From Patella vulgata (taxonomy: Eukaryota; Mollusca; Gastropoda; Patellidae), in NCBI RefSeq assembly GCF_932274485.2, contig NC_065881.2, positions 868,501 to 932,500 of the forward strand: a DNA stretch of 64,000 bases, given 5' to 3'. Below, one piece after another: positions 1-11,600 of the stretch. The number at the start of each line of letters is the position of its first letter. Positions within the stretch are counted from its first letter, which is position 1. The position numbers and the translations under genes are program-made. Under the pieces are notes generated by a model. It did no database searches. It worked only from the letters and a program-made list of their open reading frames with translations, and had not been told where the DNA came from.

Positions 1-1283
1 GTGGAAACATCAGTTTAATTGTTTTAGTGACCAGAAAACAAATTTTGATATGCGTCGGCTTACCCAAAATGAAAGGTTACGTGCCCTTGGCATGCTACAG
101 ATCGGCACAACACAGGCGGTTGTGGCGCGGACGATGAATGTTTCTCAGTCTGTCATAAGCAGGCTATGGTCCAGATACCGTGATACACAATCTGTACAGG
201 ACAGACCACGCTCAGGTCGACCAAGGGCGACAACTCAAGCCCAGGATCGATTTATCCGTACCTTGGCTTTGAGAAATCGTGTCATCACAGCAAATCAGAT
301 CAGCGCTCGTCTTCAAACAGACACTGGTGTGAGAGTGAGTGGCCAGACGATTCGGAATCGACTGCATAGGGGTCACCTTCGCGCCCGACGTCCTCGCGTG
401 ATCCCTTGTTTGGGAGATCATCACATTCAGGCAAGACGTCGTTGGTGTAGGGATCGTCAACACTGGGATAATCGACGCTGGAGCAATGTGATGTTTTCAG
501 ATGAGTCAAGGTTCACTGTTGATTTTTTGGACAGACGTAGGAGGGTGTGGCGTCGTCGAAACGAGCGCTTCCAAGACGTTAACGTCATCAGACATGATCG
601 ATTTGGGGGTGGTTCTGTTATGGTGTGGGGAGGCATCACTGTTGCTGGAAGAACGGCTTTACGTGTTGTTGCAGGGCGTGTTACAGGCCAGTACTACCGG
701 GACAACATCTTGGCAGTCCATGTTGTGCCGTTCGCACGACGTCATGGCCGCCGTTTCATCTTCCAGGATGACAACGCAAGATGTCACAGGGCCAGGATCG
801 TTACAGGTTACCTCCAACAACAGAACATCACCACATTACCTTGGCCAGCACTGAGTCCCGACCTCTCCCCCATCGAACATGTCTAGGACATGCTTGGACA
901 GAGGTTACGTCAACGTCAACAACGTCCTGCCAATGTCCAAGAACTTGCTGCTGCGTTGCAACAGGAATGGGACAATCTGGACCAAAATGACCTTAGACGT
1001 CTCATTAGGAGTATGCCACGTCGGATCAATGCTTGTTTGGCAAACAGAGGAGGATTTACCCGTTACTGACTTGGTTGTGATGCTGTGGTAACTTTGCTGT
1101 TTGACCCCGGGTATCATTTTACCCTTATAATGGTCAGTCTGTGCCTTACTTAGTCTAACGATCATTTGGAATAAATCGATGAATGTGAACTTAATTTCAT
1201 TTTGTCATTTGTTTCTTCGTCAGTTTCATTAGGTGACTTTAATAACACTTAAAAATCAAATATCCCCTACTTTTTTTGAATAG
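1..1283 (+). mobile_element. Tc1-like DNA transposon, copy 1 (5' end cut by window)
   Basis: The window opens inside the element. Its right end (GAATAG then TA at 1284-1285) matches both ends of the second copy at 43114-44612. The terminal sequence carries a run of seven Ts followed by GAATAG. The copy is otherwise collinear with copy 2 and nearly identical to it, so both moved recently. About 240 bases of its left end lie outside the window. Confidence 0.93.
50..1069 (+). pseudogene. Tc1-family transposase, one nonsense codon
   Basis: The reading frame encodes a 339-residue transposase, the usual Tc1 length. An N-terminal helix-turn-helix and paired-like region spans residues 1-115 and includes a GRPR motif (SGRPRAT). 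The DDE catalytic triad follows: FSDESRF for the first Asp, FQDDNARCH for the second, and PDLSPIEHV for the Glu. There are 34 residues between the second Asp and the Glu, i.e. DD34E. The only visible lesion is a TAG at 884-886, where copy 2 reads TGG (Trp just after IEHV). The protein would therefore stop directly after the catalytic Glu and lose about 60 C-terminal residues. Transposases of this family cut and paste the element at TA sites in the nucleus. Confidence 0.93.
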
Positions 1284-1304
1284 TATAGCTTAAGGACGAC
1301 AACT

Positions 1305-1705
1305 GCATGTCCCGACCCCCAGGGACAGAGCCACGCCCAATTTTTGTGTTTATCGTTTACAGGCCGGAATTCTGAATGGATCAACTTGGTACTTGGCATA
1401 TGTATTCCTTATAACCTAAGTGCGTCAACTATTGATTTTGGTGAATGCCCTGCCCCCCCCCCCCCCGGGGCGAGGGCCACAATCCTTAATGGATCAACTT
1501 GGTACTTGGCATATGTATTCCTTATATCCTAAGGACATCAACTATTCATTTTAGTGAATGCTCCGACCCCCCAGGGGCAGAGCCACGCCCAATTTTGTCT
1601 TTAGCGCCCGAAAGCCACAATTCTGAATGGATTATCTTGGAACTTGGTATACGTATTCCTTATACCCTAAGGAAGGCAACTATTGATGTTGGTGCACGAC
1701 CCCCT
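1305..1705. repeat. Three tandem copies of a ~130-bp repeat
   Basis: Near-identical blocks start around 1310, 1445 and 1560. Each contains GAGCCACGCCCAATTTT-like sequence, then TTCTGAATGGAT, TTGGTACTTGGCATATGTAT and CCTTATAxCCTAAG. No coding potential is visible. It directly abuts the Tc1 end. Confidence 0.7.
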
Positions 1706-1981
1706 TCTCCTCCATATCTAAATTATTGTTTAAGGTAAAACAATTATGTTTCAACATCAGATCACAACTACATGTATGGCAATGTACGTGTTTTATTGGC
1801 GTGTTTATTAATTCTAGTTCTGTGGTAAGTATATCTAAAGAACCAAAAGTTATTTGGGGGTTTTTGCGGGTTTTTTTGTATTTGTTCCCGTCTTGCGAAG
1901 GAAACAGGTGAGTATTAAAATGGGCCTGCCCGTCTGTCGGTTCGTCTTCCTGTCTGTCTGTCCGTGACACCTTTTTAAGAC

Positions 1982-2267
1982 GGGGGGGAGGGGGTGGATG
2001 GCCGAATGGTTAGCACGTGCGTGCTGTATCATACGTCCTGTCATTGAGTCAACTGGCGTGGTTTCGAATTCCCGATTGTACGTGACAAGGAGTAGGGTCG
2101 CCTGTCCAACCTCGTGGGTTTTCTCCGGGTCCTCCGATTTCCTCCCACTGCTAAAGAACCCTACGCACAAGTGAATTATTGAAATAAAATTAAACCAAAT
2201 GTTAGTCCCGAAATGACCTAGTTTGTGTCGAGTGGACGTAAAATCCCATTTCTCTCTCTCTCTCTCC
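1982..2267 (+). mobile_element. SINE-A copy, near full length
   Basis: SINE-A has a tRNA-like head with an A box (TGGCCGAATGGTTAGCACG) and a B box (GGTTTCGAATxCC), closest to Leu/Ser-type tRNA heads. A body about 150 bp long follows (GGGTCGCCTGTCCAACCTCG, then CTCCGGGTCCTCCG). The 3' end is GAGTGGACGTTAAACCCC-ATTTC followed by (TC)n. This copy has all parts, with a few changes in the tail. Confidence 0.9.
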
Positions 2268-2271
2268 CCCT

Positions 2272-2625
2272 TTTTGAGACACAATAACTCTTTCAAATTG
2301 CACCAGAATGCTCAAACTTGGTGTAGGTGTTTATTAGGCGAGAAAGCTTACGCTAAACAGAGATTAGCAATTGTTTGGTGTTTTGGGACGCGATAACTTT
2401 GCTGTAATTAAGTGTGATTGATGAAACTTGGTGTTATAGTTCGATGATGAGCATTTTCTGCTTAGGCTTAATAGAAACTTCAGTCTGATTGGTCGAGACT
2501 TTGGAATACAATAACTCACGATTAATTTGGTTCTAATTGGATGAGAGTGATGAAACTTAGTGTATTGTTTTATTATATCAATACCTTGACTAAGTTCGAT
2601 AATAAGCATTTTCTATTTAAGCAAC
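2272..2625. repeat. Degenerate ~120-bp repeat ahead of the Ig-like gene
   Basis: Loose repeats of GAxACxxxATAACTxTxxT ... GATGAAACTTGGTGTT ... GATxATGAGCATTTTCTxxTTA occur at about 2275, 2390 and 2510. No open frame of note is present. The stretch lies immediately upstream of the signal-peptide exon, so it may include that gene's 5' untranslated sequence or promoter; no clear TATA box is visible. Confidence 0.5.
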
Positions 2626-2641
2626 TCCAGAAGATAACACG

Positions 2642-2696
2642 ATGTTGATGTTGATGTTGATGTTAGTGGGTACAGTGACAGCACCTATCCCACCAG
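2642..2696 (+). CDS. Exon 1: signal peptide
   Basis: The exon encodes MLMLMLMLVGTVTA-PIPP and ends CCAG|GTATTT, phase 1. The Met-Leu repeat comes from (ATGTTG)n, so leader length could vary by slippage. The likely cleavage site is after TVTA. The upstream in-frame stop is TAA at 2618. The split codon G+AT gives Asp with exon 2. Confidence 0.6.
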
Positions 2697-5600
2697 GTAT
2701 TTACATTGTATTACTAGAGATTAGTAAAATTAATCATAGCACAGATGGTGCAGAACACTAGGACGTTATAAAAAGACACCGTCTATGAAACGTTATTTTT
2801 TCTCAATATGATTTGAGCCGAGGAGGTTCAGTACGTAAGACGCTGGATCGCAAAGTAGATTATGGTCTGGATAAGTTAATTAATTAATGTCTTATTAATA
2901 ATTTAGAAAACATTTCAGGCCTAAAGAAAGAACTGTAATTGGCAGATTTAGCTCTTGCATAATGTATGTTTAAGTAGGCCGTAGCCCAGTAATCCCAGTA
3001 AAGTAGGACGTTAAACCCTGTTTCATAGGTATTAATATATCAATAATTTTATGTTTGTCAAATTTCATGGTTATGTATATTGTATTTTAGATTCTGTGTT
3101 CGAATGGGGCAATACAACAAATCCTGTGATCAGTACTATGCGTCAAAGAATTACCCTGGAATGGATATATCAATCTAAAGAACCTGTCAGCAGTATGGTC
3201 TTTACACGCTTTAAAAACAGCAAGGATATTGAAGTAAGATCATATAATTTAATGAAACTAAATCATTATTACATACTGATCATAACTTAAAGTCGCTAAT
3301 TCTCTAACTCAATATCATCCAAAGTCTTCGACACTGAAAACACGAATTATTTGTCAATTTAAATCAACATCGATGTTGTGATTTTACCGGGAAAAGATAA
3401 CCTTCTGATATCCAATATTTAAAACAAAATAATCATTTTACCATTGGTCACAGGGGAAATGGCTTATTACGCAAGTCAATCTGTACCTCTATCTGGTAAA
3501 TCAATATTTGCTCGTCTAGTGACACTTCTAATTTATTTAACGCGTTCAATTAGCTGACACTTTATTGTATTGTCCCATATTTTTATCTGGAGAGCATGTG
3601 CAATAAATACCTCGGTGTAGACTGGAATAACCAGACGCTACAGGCTGCCACTCGATTTAGGCCTCTGGCGTAATTCGTCGAAGATAACTGATTTGGAATT
3701 AGAGTAAAAACCGTAACGATTGAATCTAAATCAGTTTATATTCATTCATATTATATTATATGCGTTGCGACCCATTTGTGTCATTTTCTAGATCCAAAAT
3801 ATTAGCGACTTAGCTCCTGTGAGATATGTTTAATAACTTCTCTTTGCAGTCCTTCATGTTTATAAAATTGTGCGGGAGCCATCAAAAGCTCCTGATACCT
3901 TGAATATATGCAGTTTAAAAGTAAACAAAAACTGAAAATAGTTTATTAATCTCCATATTTAGGAGAGCGATTTAGCTAATTTGCAGGAGTCTTTAATGAC
4001 TCCTTCCAAGGAAAGCCGATCTGCGTCTAGAGGAGCATGAGCGAAAGCTCCCCTTAAACGTGAAGGACTGAGTTTGTCCTATTGCCAATGATTACAGCCA
4101 TTTTGCCCAGATCAAAATATCTTAGATGTCTTAAATAATGTTACACCTTGATTAATTTTATTTAACTTTAAATCACTTCGGTAACAGAACTTCTACACTA
4201 AAAAGAACGTAAATAAAAGCACTTTTAATTTACATCATGTAACTACTGATGATTTTATTTTCAAGCAACTCTGTTATCTTTAATCAGAAAAAAAGTACAG
4301 GGCTCGATGAGATCCCGGCAAGATTCTTAAAAGACCGCGTTGACGTCTTAAAAGTTCACATTCAATTTCTTATTAATTTATCAATATCAGAAAACACAGT
4401 ACCTGATGATTTGAAGCTAGCTCTCTGGACGTAGGAAACTATCGACCTGTAAGTGCTTGAAAAATCTATATACATTCAATTAGTCTTTTCTCACTGAAAA
4501 CAACATTCTCTATGAGTATCAGTCGGGTTTTCGTGGAAGATACTCTACAGACTCATGTCTGATGCACATTTGTAACACTATTGTTAGTGATAACAGTAGA
4601 CCGGTTTCGTAAATATATGGTTTATTTACAACGGGAACAGAATATCAAACATCTACAAAATTACAACAGCAATACATAAACTAGTCTATACTGGAACTTA
4701 AACTAATATACCGGAACTATCTACGACAGGAACACATCTAACAATCTTGAATCAACCATTCCGCCCCTCTGCCAAGGCAGCGGCTGAACTCGGGTGAGTC
4801 CATACACTCGTCCAACCCTTTCTTCTCCTCCCGGCTCCTCTCTCCTGTCAGTGAACTCCTCAATATATACCCTAGCACACATGGTCATACATGCAATTGT
4901 CTCTTTTATCTCGTCACGGCATGCCTACTGACCAATGCATATTCCTTTGAAGTAAAGCGGAGCGTGTGCAAAGACCACACGTAGTTTGTAAAGAACACAC
5001 TGAATCAATTAGATGTTTAATAAGCTCGTGCTTAACAGAAGTTTATATAGAGATGAAAGTCAAAAATCATATATTGTTAAAACTAGCAGAGTTCATTAAG
5101 TTCTATGTACCTAAATGATACTGTTCAATTTGGTGAGAAATATAAATCACTTTGTCACACATTTTAGACCACTTGAAAGACCAAAATGCAAAAGGTCTAT
5201 TTACAAGGATGATAATGCTTGACCTCCAGAAAACATTTGATACTGTCGATCCTGTTGTCTTATGTGAGAATCTAAAACTGGTGGGTTTTACTCATATCTG
5301 TCAAATATGAAACAAGTAGTCAATGTTGGTGATACGTTATCCGAACCTGCTTCCATAACCTGTGGAGTGCCCCAGGGTAGTATCCTGGGACCGTTATTAT
5401 TTCCGAGCTATGTAAAGGATATGGCTATCAGCATCCCGCAATAACGTAAACTTATCTTATACAATATTATTTTCCGACCAGAATCCTGAAGTCGTTTAAC
5501 AAACACATAGTTGTGGTCTTGATTCCTGTTCAGAATGGCTTATCGATAATAAACTGTCGCTCCATCTCGGTAAAACCGAATGTATTCTCTTTTGGCCTAA

Positions 5601-8600
5601 TCTTAAACTAAGTCATATTAAACAGTTTATAATAATCTGCAATAACTATACCGTAAAAACAACGGATAGTCTAAAATATTTGTGTCTATATTTTGACAAA
5701 TACTTGTCTGGTGAGGAAACTGATAACAATATTATGCCTATGCAAAAAAACTAAACATATACATTGTTCTGCACTTATTCACTGCCACTTTGAGTATGCC
5801 TGCTCAGTCTGGTATGCTGGTGTGAATCAATCATTTAATAATAAACTACAAGTTGTTAAAAACAAGGTTCTTAGATTTGTACATGTGCCCGGACGTAGAG
5901 ATCGTGTTTCATATTCATATTTCAAAATACTAAATGTTGAAAACCGAGTTAAACATGCATTATGCAAGAGCTAAATCTGATTATTGCAAGTTTTAATTTA
6001 GGCTTCAGATGTTATAGAAATTATAAATTAGATCTTTATTTAAACAACAAGACCAAAATCAACTCTGTAGACCCACGGATTGCTCGGCTACATCTCGGAT
6101 TTAAATAGGATTTCACTAATTGATTAAATCAGATAAGGGGTAACCTGATGAAAATACGTCAGTTAGATCGAGGCTAAATGATAGAGTGTACTTAGCGAGG
6201 CCGCTGCAACGCGTTTCCGTACGCCATTGAAAACTTTACTTGATAATCGAGATATGTAGGCGGAGTTAACGCCTGTCAATCAAACGTTCGGCGAAGGTGA
6301 AGACACATTTCGCTACCATTTCTAGGCAAATATTACAACGATGATAACTATGTTCAGAATAAAGTAATTTGACTGAATTTTTCAATATATTCTTCTTTCA
6401 TCATCTACTTTTGAACTGTTATAGCAAGAATGGCCAACTCTCTATAAATATCTCCCATAATGTATCTTTAAATAGTTAAAAGTAAATAATTTACATAAGA
6501 TTTTTCATAATAATTGTCCATCATACCTTAAATCAAAATTCAAATACTCATCAACACGGTACAAGATCTAGTTTATTCAATTTTTCTGTTCCAAAATGCT
6601 CGGGTAGAGATCAGTTCACATCATTTAATTATATCGCCATCAGTATCTTGAACGATTTACCGAATTATATCACTATACAGCTTTAAAGCCGTAGTCAAGA
6701 AGTATTTATTGTCAACAGATTATTAATCTGTGATACTACAAGCTTGTTTATCTACTATTAATAAAATTGGTTGATGTATAACATGTAGACATGAATATAT
6801 TTAATTATTTGTGATATATTGCATAGATTGGCATATTTATTAAGTTTTGTATCCTTATGATGACCTGATGCGACCTTGACAACTCTGGACCCGAGTTTGT
6901 GGCACTGAGTTTGTTTTTCAGCGCGTGAAACGATTAAATATATGTTCGATCTATTGTTAATGCTGTATTTTTTATAGTTTATAGAAATAGCATGTATATG
7001 AGTAAATGATTGCGTGTTGATGTCATTGGTAGATATGTGTAAATGGCTCTATGTGTAAATGATTGAAGGTTCCTGTAGGAAAATGGACAAAGGAAGGAGG
7101 ATTTAAAATAGAAATAGCATGTATATGAGTAAATGAGTGTGTGTTGATGTCATTGGTAGATATGTGTAAATGGCTCTATGTGTAAATGATTGCAGGTTCC
7201 TGTAGGAAAATGGACAAAGGAAGGAGGATTTAAACCGGATCCCTTCATATCAACTGAATTGACCCTTAATACAGTTCACATAAATGGAACGAATGAGAAC
7301 AAAGTATCTCTGATACTAGAAAATCCTATTCATATAGACTACGACCTCCAGTACAACTGTCAAGTAAACTTTGGCGATCCAGTAAAAAGGGATAGTTTAT
7401 CAATTGAATTGAGAGCGCTGAGTAAGTAACAGTAATTTAGTAGATTATTGACGGGTACATGATTCAAAATGCGATATAATAAAATATAGAAAGAAAAAAT
7501 CGTGAGTATTAGACAATCAAAAGTTGGAAATAAAAATGCGGTCGATGAAAGTAGAATTTAGAAAGACGTTTTACGGGTAAAAATTATAGATGTCCACCAT
7601 GAAAATACCCTTTTCATATAAGAATTTGTGACAGTATTGCGTCTTTATGGTAGGTTCTTGACGACAACACTGGTTTAACTTCAAATAATACTTTTATTAT
7701 GCTTCTAACATATCATGTATAAAACTTAAGACTCTGTAATTAGTGTGCCAACTCCCAACTCTTACATGACCGTTGTCCGTCTTAACTCGAGGCCTGCCTG
7801 ATCTCAAGTTAACTTCTAGACGCCCCCGCCTAGCCTCTTCTGTCGATTCGTTTATATTCTGGGTTTATAAACCCTTCTAGACAAAGGATCCGATCTCATT
7901 ACACATCTGGCCACTGTAACATATCAGATTTAACATTCAGTACAGTTTGATTATCGGACAAAGGAAGTTAAATAAAACCGACCAGCCACAAGTTGATGTT
8001 ACATAATGACTAATGAATGCCAGCAGGACCACCAGGCGTGTCGATAGCGGACAGGTTGATATTAAGATCGATTTCGCAGGTCAAGATTGCACGAAGCGTC
8101 TATAACATCTGTCGCTATGTAACAAATTTTCGCTTAGTCAATCTGTTGGCATGGAAATATAGATCGCAGGTTCAAATCAAGCTTTTACCTCCATCTTACA
8201 CGTGATCCGCCATGTTGGACGAAATATACAAATAAGTGACTTTAACATGCAGATAAAACAATTGGCAGCAAATAAATTGTTATCATCTAGTTTTCTTTCA
8301 TCTGACGTAGATATTTACATTATTTCCTGAAAGTCTTAAATTGATAAAGGTAAAAGGAAATATACAATATTCCGTTCTCATTTTCGAAGATTGGATGCAA
8401 TAGAAAATGACTACTGCGATTTTCTAGTTTAAGCTTTCCTTGTTCATGAAGCCCGAAAGAACTTTGCTTATCCAAATATACAGAGGGTCTCATTTCATGT
8501 CGATATTCAAGTTATTTGCATGTAAGTTTTCAACTAATAATTTAAATAAACGATATTACCTCGGGATATTCAAGAGTGCTTAGAGGTACTCCTGGTAATA

Positions 8601-11600
8601 AGCCCCGTTATGTGGAGATTATCCCGAGTTATTAACGGATTACCAGATTGAATGGCGAGATGTTAACTAATATTTATCCAAATGACTCATATTAATGTAA
8701 ATTTATTTCCTAGGACCATACTGGATAAATCCTGAAAATGAAAAGTATGCTACCTTGGAAGAAGATGTTACATTTATTTGGGAATACAGATATCCTCATC
8801 AAGCACTTGCCGTGTTTATAAGACGAGAAAATAACAGTGAAAGTGAAATGGTGAACCTCAATTTACATTTAATTAACACCCTAGATACTTTCTGTGTTAT
8901 GTAAGGTGTTAAAGGGCAGGAGGTCACGGTGTTTAGAATGGGTGCAATTAGAAGCTGTATGCAATGTACTATTCTCACCACTGCCTTCTCTATCGTATGT
9001 GTTAAGTTTTGCCCTGTCGCCTAATCAGTTCACCGAGGAGGCCCCTTTTCATTTATCATTCTCATCTGGGTTGACATTTCATAAAAAAAAGATGATCCAT
9101 GATGTCCCTACTCTTTAGTTTGTACCATGTAATTATAAACTTCTTTTACCGAACAGTAAATAACATTCATAAAATTGGGTCTATATGTGGCCGATAACGT
9201 CATTCGTAAAAGTGATCAGAATGTTTAATGTTTTTGAAGGTTGAGGTAGGATATTGGTATCAGGATGAATTTACTGATCAGGGTCAGTTTATCAATAGAG
9301 TGGTCCTTACAAAAACACCAAATGAAGATAAAACTAGTGAAGAGATCAATCTAACATTGAAAAGAGTCTCAGTGGAAGATTTGTGGTGGCAGTATGTCTG
9401 TCGGTTAACACTGGGTGATGGAGAGCAACTATTAAAAAAAACACTTTTAAAAGGTACAGTAAACATTATTATAGTAATTTATGTTATGGATATGATATTG
9501 TTAAAAAGAAAAATTTTAAAAGGTAAAGTACACATAATTACAGTCATTTGTGTTGTAGATATGATATTGTTAAAAGACGTAGTGTAAATATCGGAATAAT
9601 AATTGCATGGTAGGTTGTTGTCTGGTTTGTTGGCGTGCACGGGGCAGTCATCTCCAGCAATCACCTGTTGTATTGCCGAATCCCAAATCCCGAATCCCGT
9701 GCACGCTGTATCATTAAGCCTGTCATTGAGTCAACTTGCGTGGTTTCGAATCCCCGGTTGTACGTGGCAAGGAATAGGGTCGCCTGTCTATTGGCGAATC
9801 ACGAATAACGAGCCAGCACGTTATTCGGGATTCGGCAATACAACAGGTGAGTTCAGGAGATGACTGCCCCGTGCACGCCAACAAACCAGCCAACACCCTA
9901 TTCGCTCAAGAAACGGTCGTCTCCTTGTTAGTCGGTCACCCAACGTTCACTTACCCCTACGGTCGGGGGTAGAGAGAGAGATAAGGAGAGAGAGATAGAG
10001 ACAGACAGACAGAGAGAGAGAGAGGCACAGGGAGAAAAAAATGAGGTTTAACGTCCACTCGACACAAACTAGGTCGAGACTAACATATAGTTTAATTTTA
10101 TTTCAATAATTCGCTTGCTCGTAGGGGTCTTTAGCAGTGGGTGGAAACCGGAGGACCCGGAGAAAACCCACGAGGTTGGCCAGCACGTTATTCGGGATTC
10201 GGGATTCGGAAATACAACAGGTGAGTTCAGGAGAGGACTGCCCCGTGTATGTCAATAAACCAGCCAACACCCTAGTCGCTCGACAAACGGTCGTCTCCTT
10301 GTTAGTCGGTCACCCAACGTTCACTTACCCCTACTGTCGGCGGTAGAGAGGAAATGGTCGGATGCAACAAACCAGCCAACACCCTATTCGCTCGACAAAC
10401 GTTCGTCTCCTTGTTAGTCGGTCACCCAAAGTTCACTTACCCCTACGGTCGGGGGTAGAGAGGAAATGGTCGGATGCAATGTAGGTCGTTCTGTTTTAGT
10501 GGCGAATCCCGAATCCCGAATAACGTGCTGGCTCGTTATTCGTTATTGGCGAATCCCGAATAACGAGCCAGCACGGGATTCGGGATTCGGCAATACAACA
10601 GGTGATTGCTGGAGATGACTGCCCCGTGCACTTACCCCTACGGTCGGGGGTAGAGAGAGAGAGAAAAAAAAATGAGGTTTAACGTCGACTCGACACAAAC
10701 TAGGTCATTTCGAGACTAACATATAGTTTAAATTTTATTTCAATAATTCGCTTGCTCGTAGGGGTCTTTAGCAGTGGGTGGAAACCGGAGGACCCGGACA
10801 AAACCCACGAGGTTGGAAAGGCGACCCTACTCCTTGCCACGTACAACCGGTGATTCGAAACCACGCAGGTTGACTCAATGACAGGCTTAATGATACAGCG
10901 CGCACGTGCTTGAACATTCGGCCCCCACACCACCCCGGAAGTAGAGAGGAAATGGTCGGATGCAACGTAGGTCGTTCAGTTTTAGTGCCGAATCCCAAAT
11001 AACGTGATGGCTCGTTATTCGGGATTTGCGAATAACGAATAACGTGCTGGCTCGTTATTCGGGATTCGGCAATACAACATGTGAGTTCAGGAGAGTACTG
11101 CCCCGTGTATGTCAATAAACCAGCCAACACCCTAGTCGCTCGACAAACGGTCGTCTCCTTGTTAGTCGGTCACCCAACGTTCACTTACCCCTACTGTCGG
11201 CGGTAGAGAGGAAATGGTCGGATGCAACGTAGGTCGTTCTATTTTAGTGGCGAATCCCGAATAACGTGCTGGCTCGTTATTCGTTATTGGCGAATCCCGA
11301 ATAACGAGCCAGCACGGTATTCGGGATTCGCGAATCCCGAACCCCGAATCCCGAATAACGTGCCAACTTCACGTTGCCTTATATGACATTGAATAATGTA
11401 AATACCGGAATTGGCGTAGTTGATATGCGCACAAGTGTAACAAGTATTTGTAGTAAACTAATTGATTTTCCAGATGGGGCCGGGTAAGTTTGATAATTTC
11501 TTTTTTTCATTTAATAATAGCTGTTGAATGTTGCCATTTTATTTTTATATCAGAAGAAGTGAAGCTGAATACTGTAACGTCTAGAGCAGATTCACGGACA

